From Clostridium sp. CAG:921 (GTDB lineage Bacteria; Bacillota; Clostridia; TANB77; CAG-465): DNA of 14,149 nt. The stretch is taken from assembly GCA_000433135.1 (NCBI GenBank), contig HF991953.1, positions 1,550 to 15,698 of the forward strand, written 5' to 3'. Position 1 is the stretch's first letter. Every line of letters begins with the position of its first letter. A program made the translations under genes and the position numbers. Shown here one piece after another: positions 7,252-12,088 of the stretch. The notes below the pieces were generated by a model that was not told the origin of the DNA, did no database searches, and was given only the letters and a program-made list of their open reading frames with translations.

Positions 7252-7665
7252 GTAAGCTACCAAAAGTATATCTTTTTATAGTTTTAAGCATTTTTATTTG
7301 ATAAGTTCTAATTATAGGTAGTTATTAATTTTCAAGAATTGATATAATAAAAATTTTCGTATTAATTATAACGTATAATAAAATTATACTTACTAAAGAC
7401 TTCCATTATTAAAAAAATATTTTTAATAGCATCGCTAAATGTCATATTAAACTAGCCAAATGGATAAAAGAATTATCTAATGATGAAAAATTAGGAATGT
7501 AAAGATTTAGATTTAGACATAACTATAAATATACATATTAAAAATATGTACTTACACTATAAAAATATAAGTTTTTTAATTCAATTTATTTACATTTTCA
7601 AAAATAAATGAACCTAGGTATTAAGCAAATTAGCTTAACACTTTGGTCCATTTTTCAAATGTATT
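7252..7665. other. Long AT-rich intergenic region, no intact gene
   Basis: No convincing gene is present. An AT-only inverted repeat lies at 7407-7428 (TATTAAAAA...TTTTTAATA). On the plus strand, 7418-7501 is a short open stretch ending LAKWIKELSNDEKLGM and then a stop, with no start codon or ribosome binding site; it may be a gene remnant. At 7621-7638, TTAAGC-AAATTA-GCTTAA forms a short hairpin about 30 bases past the end of the 7666-8094 gene. It has no T-run, so it is at most a weak terminator or a processing site. Confidence 0.45.
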
Positions 7666-8094
7666 TTATTTAAACTTTTTTTTCAAAACTAAAACAAAAG
7701 CTGCCTTCTCCCTTTTAGTATATTTTTCACTTTTATTTATTACATAAATAAAGGCATCAATAAAAGTATCATTATTAATATTTTCTAAGACACTATCAGG
7801 CGTAATTTCTTCTAAAATGAAGTCCTTAAGTAAAAAATTGCAATTACTACTAAGTAACATCTTACTAACTGCTTTTGGAAGTATTTTCATACAATACTGA
7901 TTTTTAAGTTCTTTAACTATAGCTACTAGATTAAGCTCACTACTTTGTTCTTCTTCAAGAAAAAACAATACATCATCTAATTTCTTTTTAACTTCTACTT
8001 CAAACTGTTTAAAAAGGTTATCAATTACACTGCTTATTTCTGGTATATTAAAAGCATTAAGTGAAGCCATACATTCAATTTTAAAATTTTCCAT
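7666..8094 (-). CDS. Hypothetical soluble protein
   Basis: I do not recognise this 142-residue protein. It has no signal peptide or membrane helix. Composition suggests a mainly helical, Lys/Glu-rich protein, with an acidic stretch (FFLEEEQSSE, residues 44-53) and a strongly basic C-terminus (KYTKREKAAFVLVLKKKFK). Two cysteines are present in CMASLN and YCMKILP and a third in SNCNF; none forms a metal-binding pattern. GGAGGAT nine bases before the ATG supports the start. It follows the small membrane protein gene by 24 bases and is probably co-transcribed from the promoter at 8550-8578. Function unknown. Confidence 0.65.
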   Translation of the reverse strand: MENFKIECMASLNAFNIPEISSVIDNLFKQFEVEVKKKLDDVLFFLEEEQSSELNLVAIVKELKNQYCMKILPKAVSKMLLSSNCNFLLKDFILEEITPDSVLENINNDTFIDAFIYVINKSEKYTKREKAAFVLVLKKKFK

Positions 8095-8118
8095 TTTTTA
8101 AATCCTCCATATAATTTT

Positions 8119-8388
8119 TTACATGTTAACATGTTCAACCCATGAACAAAGTGTAAAAATAAAAGCCCAACTTGCAAGTGCAGTCATAGAAATTATGCTT
8201 GCAAGATTTACATTCTTGTTATTACTAAAATGTATTTCTCTTATTCTAAGAGAAAGCATCAAAACTGTAAAAAATGATAATATCGTTCTAATAGCAAAAA
8301 GCCATGTTTTATCACCTACAATATATTGATAAGCTGTGACTATATCAAAAATTGCAAAAGAAACAAGCCCAACGCCTTCAAATAGCAT
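8119..8388 (-). CDS. Small three-helix membrane protein, paralog of 5760-6011
   Basis: This 89-residue hydrophobic protein has helices at about residues 4-24, 29-48 and 61-83, with a polar Asn-rich loop (SNNKNVN) between the last two. Its first 54 residues align to the 83-residue product of 5760-6011 (G(I/L)VSF near the start, WL..I....SF in helix 2, then I...), so the two are paralogs lying 2.1 kb apart in adjacent units. GGAGGT precedes the ATG by about 12 bases, slightly long. It is the first full-size gene after the promoter at 8550-8578 and is followed 24 bases later by the 142-residue gene. Function unknown. Holin-like or partner-protein roles are possible, but nothing in the sequence decides between them. 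Confidence 0.7.
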   Translation of the reverse strand: MLFEGVGLVSFAIFDIVTAYQYIVGDKTWLFAIRTILSFFTVLMLSLRIREIHFSNNKNVNLASIISMTALASWAFIFTLCSWVEHVNM

Positions 8389-8473
8389 ATAATTTTTTTT
8401 ACCTCCAATTTGATAACTAAATGATTAACATTAAAATAATATTACTGTAACCTTAAAATGTATAATACTCACA

Positions 8474-8497
8474 TTATAAAATTAAGACACCTAACAT
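8474..8497 (-). other. Mini-ORF MLGVLIL with strong Shine-Dalgarno (possible leader peptide)
   Basis: AAAAGGAGG (8505-8513) lies seven bases before ATG, followed by six codons and TAA, encoding MLGVLIL. It is the first translatable ORF after the promoter at 8550-8578 and ends 85 bases before the 8388 gene. The layout matches the MDFYY mini-ORF of the adjacent unit. It may be a leader peptide or a stump left by decay of another small membrane-protein gene, since ML-G-hydrophobic also begins the paralogs. Confidence 0.42.
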
Positions 8498-8549
8498 ATT
8501 TATTCCTCCTTTTAAATTATTTTTTGAATAAAATATAACAACTTGAAGT

Positions 8550-8578
8550 ATTATACAACAATTCTTTTGCTTTTTCAA
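8550..8578 (-). promoter_or_regulatory. Sigma-A promoter for 8388-7666 unit
   Basis: On the minus strand, TTGAAA (8573-8578) and the consensus TATAAT (8550-8555) are separated by 17 bases, the ideal spacing. Transcription would start near 8543 and enter the MLGVLIL mini-ORF about 45 bases later. This is the best sigma-A match in the window. Confidence 0.75.
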
Positions 8579-8713
8579 TATTATTTTTATATTATGTAAT
8601 CATTATTTTATATTATTTAATCATTTTCTACATATAATTAATTATAACGTTACTATTAAGATTTTGTATTATTTCAAATTTTATCCATACAAATTAAAAC
8701 ATACATTACTAAA
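8579..8713. other. AT-rich spacer upstream of the 8550-8578 promoter
   Basis: Between the terminator at 8714-8754 and the promoter at 8550-8578 lies AT-rich sequence with a short direct repeat (TTATTTTTATATTATGTAATCA-like, 8581-8622). I see no ORF or binding site here that I can support. Confidence 0.35.
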
Positions 8714-8754
8714 AAAAAAATAAAGACACATCAAAAATGTATCTTTATTTTTTT
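8714..8754. terminator. Intrinsic terminator of the 9946-8774 paralog genes
   Basis: An arm of AAAAAAATAAAGA plus ACAT (8714-8731) pairs with ATGT plus TCTTTATTTTTTT (8737-8754) around the loop CAAAA, with one C/A mismatch. On the minus strand the stem ends in a long T-run (complement of 8711-8720). It begins 20 bases after the stop of the 8774-9094 gene. Confidence 0.85.
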
Positions 8755-8773
8755 AGATTGAGTTTAGTTCTTG

Positions 8774-9094
8774 TTAATCAGAAGAAATCCCATAAACAAG
8801 ACCTGGATACAATATTGCTACATCTTTTTTTCCAAGTATAATCGTATCACGGTAACTTCTTTCTTCTAGCCATTCTTTGGCTTTTGGATTAATTATCATT
8901 GCATAACCACCACGATCAAAGAAACTAAACATTCTTTGTAAATAAGGCACTTCTATCACAGTACCAGATGGTGGAATCATAATAGATTTTTTACTACCAT
9001 CAATGCCACAATATATAGGTGACTTTGTTATATTTATGTACGTATATCCATTATATACCACATAATTAATATCATCTTTAAGCACATCATCCAT
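8774..9094 (-). CDS. Hypothetical protein, third of three tandem paralogs
   Basis: This 106-residue protein is one complete copy of a module repeated in the two genes upstream. It has an opening Y-x-N-G-Y-T-Y-I-N-I-T-K-S, then IMIPPSGTVIEV, a variable middle, a KEWLEERSYRDTIILG block and the ending AILYPGLVYG. There is no signal peptide or membrane helix; a small beta-rich soluble protein is likely. The INxT, PPSG and IIxG order loosely recalls a small phage-associated family with an INLTPH...PPSG...IVS layout, but I cannot confirm homology. A GGAGATTATATT-type purine stretch precedes the ATG. It lies 24 bases after its neighbour, and the terminator at 8714-8754 follows. Function unknown. Confidence 0.72.
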   Translation of the reverse strand: MDDVLKDDINYVVYNGYTYINITKSPIYCGIDGSKKSIMIPPSGTVIEVPYLQRMFSFFDRGGYAMIINPKAKEWLEERSYRDTIILGKKDVAILYPGLVYGISSD

Positions 9095-9118
9095 AATATA
9101 ATCTCCTATTTATTAAAA

Positions 9119-9412
9119 TTAAGAACCATAAATTATAATTTCAGGATATAACATTGCAGCGGTCCTAGTTCCAAATATAATTGTATCATCATCAGTTTTA
9201 TTCTTGCTAAGCCATATTTCCACGTTCTTGTCACGTTTAAAAATACAGGTCTTCTTCGAATTTGCCAAAACATTTGTAATATAACACGGTTCAGGATTAA
9301 TCACCATATCACAAGCAGGTACTACAAAAATGACCTCACAATTGCGTGTAATTTCAATATCCTCACCAGTTGTATTAATATACTTCTTTCCTTCAAACTT
9401 TACATAGTTCAT
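9119..9412 (-). CDS. Hypothetical protein, second of three tandem paralogs
   Basis: This 97-residue protein is the most diverged copy of the module. YVKFEGKKYINTTGEDIEI matches the opening, but the central PPSG is replaced by VVPACDMVI. The later VEIWLSKNKTDDDTIIFG and AAMLYPEIIIYGS blocks are well conserved with the 106- and 157-residue paralogs. It has three cysteines where the other copies have few. GGAAAGGGG (9419-9427) lies just upstream of the ATG, directly after a hairpin (9428-9447), so translation could be modulated there. It is probably co-transcribed with the flanking paralogs. Function unknown. Confidence 0.68.
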   Translation of the reverse strand: MNYVKFEGKKYINTTGEDIEITRNCEVIFVVPACDMVINPEPCYITNVLANSKKTCIFKRDKNVEIWLSKNKTDDDTIIFGTRTAAMLYPEIIIYGS

Positions 9413-9427
9413 AAATAACCCCTTTCC

Positions 9428-9447
9428 GTTTAAGCATTTGCTTAAAC
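9428..9447. other. Intercistronic hairpin next to a ribosome binding site
   Basis: GTTTAAGC (9428-9435) and GCTTAAAC (9440-9447) form a perfect 8-bp stem around a 4-base loop. On the transcribed minus strand it is followed at once by GGAAAGGGG, the Shine-Dalgarno of the 9412 gene, with no T-run. A terminator is therefore unlikely; an mRNA processing or stabilising element, or a protein-binding palindrome, fits better. Confidence 0.5.
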
Positions 9448-9472
9448 TATTCTTTAAATAAAAGTTTTATCA

Positions 9473-9946
9473 TTAACTACTTTTAGAAGAAGCAAAGTAG
9501 TAAATAAATTCAGGATATGCAATTGCTGCTGCCTTATCTCCAAGTATAACCTTGCCAAAACTTTCCCCCTTTATATTTTTTAACCATTTTTCTATCCGCT
9601 TTTCATGCTTTACTACAATGCAATCCCCGACATCAAAGCTGGATACATCCCTAACACTAGCATCAATTACAACTCCTGATGGCGGTACCACCACAATAAC
9701 ATGATCATTTTTATCTTTCAAGTAAATTGAAGATTTAGTTACATTGATAAACTTAACATCATCATACGTTACAAAATTTTCATCATATTCTACTAGTTCA
9801 TTATCAACAATACTTTCTTCATTAGATACTATTATGATCAAATTCTTACCAAAAAAAATGGTGTCATACCCATCAAACATTTTAATATAATCTTCAAGGA
9901 AAGGTCTATGACCATAATAAGTAAATACACTACATGATGTAATCAT
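9473..9946 (-). CDS. Hypothetical protein, first of three tandem paralogs, one and a half modules
   Basis: Residues 53-157 form a full module like that of the two downstream genes: VTYDDVKFINVTKSS, VVVPPSGVVIDA, EKWLKNIKGESFGKVILG and AAAIAYPEFIYY. Residues 17-42 (LEDYIKMFDGYDTIFFGKNL...VSN) resemble only the second half of a module, so the protein looks like a fusion or decayed two-module form. The ATG at 9946 has no Shine-Dalgarno at normal distance. AAAAGGA (9969-9975) is placed for ATG 9957, which is out of frame and reads MDIL then stops in an ATGA overlap with 9946. Coupled translation or a 5' frameshift is therefore possible. The gene follows the HD gene by 38 bases. Function unknown. 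Confidence 0.66.
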   Translation of the reverse strand: MITSCSVFTYYGHRPFLEDYIKMFDGYDTIFFGKNLIIIVSNEESIVDNELVEYDENFVTYDDVKFINVTKSSIYLKDKNDHVIVVVPPSGVVIDASVRDVSSFDVGDCIVVKHEKRIEKWLKNIKGESFGKVILGDKAAAIAYPEFIYYFASSKSS

Positions 9947-9984
9947 AGGATATCCATTTTTAAATATATCCTTTTCATACGTGT

Positions 9985-10800
9985 TTAATATTCTAGATTA
10001 TTTTCACCATGCATTATCTTTTGTATATAATCCATAATAAATAGATATAATTCATTAATCTTATTACTTTTTTTCATATAATTATATACTTTTTCAAAAT
10101 ATTTTCCTTCTACTATTATGTTTATCGCCTCTTTAAACGAAAAATCACTAAATACCCATGAAAACCTTGCAAATATTGACTCTGCAACACTACTACACTC
10201 TTTCATGCTTGGAGACACTTTTTCTTTTATCTGGTTATATATATTATCTGATACATCACCATCTAAATCCCTTTCATTATACCAAATATACTGTTCTTCT
10301 TTACTCATGTTAGGCACACGATTAGCCATTGAATCATATATATCAAGTCTATCTGCATCTCTTATCATTTTTAAGAAAAATACTTCATTTTTTGTTAATT
10401 CTTCATCTATTGCTTCTATTTTATATACATTATGATAGTATATACTCTTATATATTATATTTCTATCTTCCTCATTAAAATCTCTTAGTATATCATTTTC
10501 TTTTAACACTTCAGTGCTATATATTGCATGATTTACACTTTTTTTATCATCATAAGTTTTATACACAAAATATTGTTTAAATCTTCCTATGTCATGATAC
10601 ATCCCTATTACTTTTGCAATAAACATATCATGCTCATTTAAATTACAAGACTTAGCTATTTTTTCCATATTACTTGTCACTCTATATGTATGTGAAAGTT
10701 TAAAAGAAATAAGTGTCTTATCTTCTTTTTTTTCCATTAAATTAATATATTTATTTGCATAATCGTCTAATATTTTTTTATATTTTTCTATTTCAAACAT
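9985..10800 (-). CDS. HD-domain protein (putative metal-dependent phosphohydrolase)
   Basis: This 271-residue protein has the order of an HD superfamily hydrolase: a first His in LSHTYRV (His37), the HD pair in MYHDIGRFKQ (His69-Asp70), later His in VNHAIYS (His91) and YYHN (His123), and Asp in IRDADRLDIYD (Asp148/Asp150). These residues normally hold one or two metal ions and cleave phosphoester bonds. The substrate cannot be read from sequence; nucleotide or cyclic nucleotide hydrolysis are options. I chose ATG 10800 over ATG 10827 because GGAGG (10806-10810) lies five bases before it and inside the longer version. It starts 48 bases after fmt and is probably co-transcribed with it. No membrane segment. 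Confidence 0.88.
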   Translation of the reverse strand: MFEIEKYKKILDDYANKYINLMEKKEDKTLISFKLSHTYRVTSNMEKIAKSCNLNEHDMFIAKVIGMYHDIGRFKQYFVYKTYDDKKSVNHAIYSTEVLKENDILRDFNEEDRNIIYKSIYYHNVYKIEAIDEELTKNEVFFLKMIRDADRLDIYDSMANRVPNMSKEEQYIWYNERDLDGDVSDNIYNQIKEKVSPSMKECSSVAESIFARFSWVFSDFSFKEAINIIVEGKYFEKVYNYMKKSNKINELYLFIMDYIQKIMHGENNLEY

Positions 10801-10848
10801 AATTACCTCCATATAACAGTTAAACATTTTAGCTACTAATTAAAATAT

Positions 10849-11820
10849 TTAAAATTTATCACCTATTTGAATTTTATTTCCCGCTAAAAATGACCTTATA
10901 TCCATTCTTTTTGAATTTTGAGGTTGAATTTGTAAAATTGATACAGCAAAGTCTTTACATTTTATACATAAGCTATCTTTTGAGACATATACTACCTCAC
11001 CATTTTTTGCATTTTCAAAATTATCAATTTTTAATTTTCCTATCTCCTCATTTGTTAACATTTTTACATTAAACACCTTATATTTTTTTCCCTCATCAGA
11101 TTCCATATATGTACCAGGAAATGGTGAAAGCCCCCTTACAAAGTTAAATATTTCTCTTGATGTTTTATTAAAATCTATCTTTGTCATTTCTCTATGTATC
11201 ATAGGAGACAAGCAAAAATCATCTCCTTGCTTCATTCTTTTTACTGTTCCATCTACAATTCCATCAAGAGTATTTATAAGTAGCTTAGAGCCAATTATCA
11301 TTAACTTATCATGTATAGTTTCAAGATTATCTTCATCAGTTATTTGTATTTCTTCTTTTAATAACATATCACCTGTATCTATACCTGCATCCATAAACAT
11401 CGTAGTTACACCTGTTTTATCCTCGCCATTAATTAATGCCCACTGCATAGGTGCAGCTCCTCTATATTTTGGCAAAAGTGATGCATGAACATTTATTGAT
11501 CCAAGTTTTGGAATATCTAATACTTCTTGTGGCAATATTTTTCCATATGCAACAACTACAAAAAAATCAGCATCAAAGCTTTTTAATATTTCTAATATTT
11601 CATCATTTTTCCTAATTTTTTTTGGTTGATATACAGGAATATTATATCTAATAGCACACTCTTTAACAGGTGATGCTTTTAACTTCAATCCCCTACCAGA
11701 AGGTTTGTCCGCATTAGTAAAACATGCAACAACATTATATCCACTTTCAACTAATGCTTCTAAAGATTTACTTGCAAATTCTGGAGTTCCCATAAATACA
11801 ACTTTTTTATCTTTTCTCAT
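10849..11820 (-). CDS. fmt: Methionyl-tRNA formyltransferase
   Basis: Fmt transfers a formyl group from 10-formyltetrahydrofolate to Met-tRNA(fMet) so that translation can start with formylmethionine. At 323 residues it has family length. The N-terminal formyltransferase domain shows VVFMGTPEFA (7-16), SGRGLKLKASPVK (41-53), the SINVHASLLPKYRGAAP signature (108-124) and AGIDTGDM (145-152). The catalytic trio is Asn110, His112 and Asp148. The C-terminal tRNA-binding domain (about 207-323) includes FVRGLSPFPGTYM and ends LAGNKIQIGD. AAAGGATGG lies upstream of the ATG at acceptable spacing. It is separated from the PBP gene by a hairpin at 11854-11888 and probably heads a unit with the HD gene. 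Cytoplasmic; identification is secure. Confidence 0.97.
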   Translation of the reverse strand: MRKDKKVVFMGTPEFASKSLEALVESGYNVVACFTNADKPSGRGLKLKASPVKECAIRYNIPVYQPKKIRKNDEILEILKSFDADFFVVVAYGKILPQEVLDIPKLGSINVHASLLPKYRGAAPMQWALINGEDKTGVTTMFMDAGIDTGDMLLKEEIQITDEDNLETIHDKLMIIGSKLLINTLDGIVDGTVKRMKQGDDFCLSPMIHREMTKIDFNKTSREIFNFVRGLSPFPGTYMESDEGKKYKVFNVKMLTNEEIGKLKIDNFENAKNGEVVYVSKDSLCIKCKDFAVSILQIQPQNSKRMDIRSFLAGNKIQIGDKF

Positions 11821-11853
11821 AATTATATTCCATCCTTTCTTAACTTCTTAAAT

Positions 11854-11888
11854 AAATATAGACTAGAATCAAGTTCTAGCCTATATTT
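11854..11888. terminator. Probable terminator hairpin between PBP gene and fmt
   Basis: AAATATAG-A-CTAGAA (11854-11868) pairs with TTCTAG-C-CTATATTT (11874-11888) around the loop TCAAG, with one mismatch. On the minus strand the stem ends CTATATTTATTT, a moderate T-tract. It lies after the PBP tail region and 34 bases before the fmt start, so it probably ends the PBP transcript. Confidence 0.65.
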
Positions 11889-11898
11889 TATTAGTATA

Positions 11899-11935
11899 AC
11901 AGTTATTATTTCTTCACAGTTATTATTTTTTCTTC
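11899..11935. repeat. Imperfect 17-20 bp direct duplication
   Basis: ACAGTTATTATTTCTTC (11899-11915) is followed directly by a second copy carrying a three-T insertion (11916-11935). It covers the last codons and stop of the out-of-frame PBP tail. It looks like a slippage duplication. Confidence 0.6.
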
Positions 11936-12087
11936 GTATCATATACATTAATATTTATATCTGATGAATCTCCTTTATTATCTGTTGTACTATCATTAAT
12001 ATTTATATCTGATGAATCTCCTTTATTATCTGTTGTACTATCATTAATATTTATATCTGATGAATCTCCTTTATTATCTGTTGTACT
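11923..12087 (-). pseudogene. Out-of-frame C-terminal tail of the PBP (frameshifted remnant)
   Basis: Directly after the PBP stop, the frame shifted by one base is open for 54 codons. It encodes three rounds of DSTTDNKGDSSDININ (the first lacking its initial D) and then VYDTKKK before TAA at 11923-11925. The other two frames are stopped inside every repeat. Adding GA on the coding strand between the PBP codons for SSN and the repeat restores both the reading frame and a complete first repeat unit. A two-base deletion is therefore the simplest account. Hydrophilic low-complexity tails are common at the end of Gram-positive class A PBPs. Real mutation or assembly error cannot be told apart here. 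Confidence 0.7.
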
Positions 12088-12088
12088 A
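11947..12088. repeat. Three tandem copies of a 48-bp repeat
   Basis: Copies lie at 11947-11994, 11995-12042 and 12043-12088. The first two are complete and identical; the third is identical for 46 bases and lacks the last two (TC on the plus strand). The unit is 16 codons, so copy number can change without breaking the tail frame. Identity without even silent changes suggests recent expansion. Confidence 0.95.

Noticed and set aside
7407..7428. AT-only inverted repeat as a terminator
   Set aside because: The stem has no GC pairs, no gene ends nearby, and such palindromes are expected by chance in DNA this AT-rich.
10801..10827. ATG 10827 as start of the HD-domain gene
   Set aside because: The strong GGAGG at 10806-10810 lies inside this extension and is ideally placed for ATG 10800.
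11893..11901. TGTTATACT as an extended -10 promoter for fmt
   Set aside because: There is no acceptable -35, and the start site would fall just before the terminator hairpin at 11854-11888, so I could not support it.
11947..12088. 48-bp tandem repeats as a CRISPR array
   Set aside because: Copies are directly contiguous with no spacers, and the unit is a whole number of codons open in one frame, so it is a protein-tail repeat.
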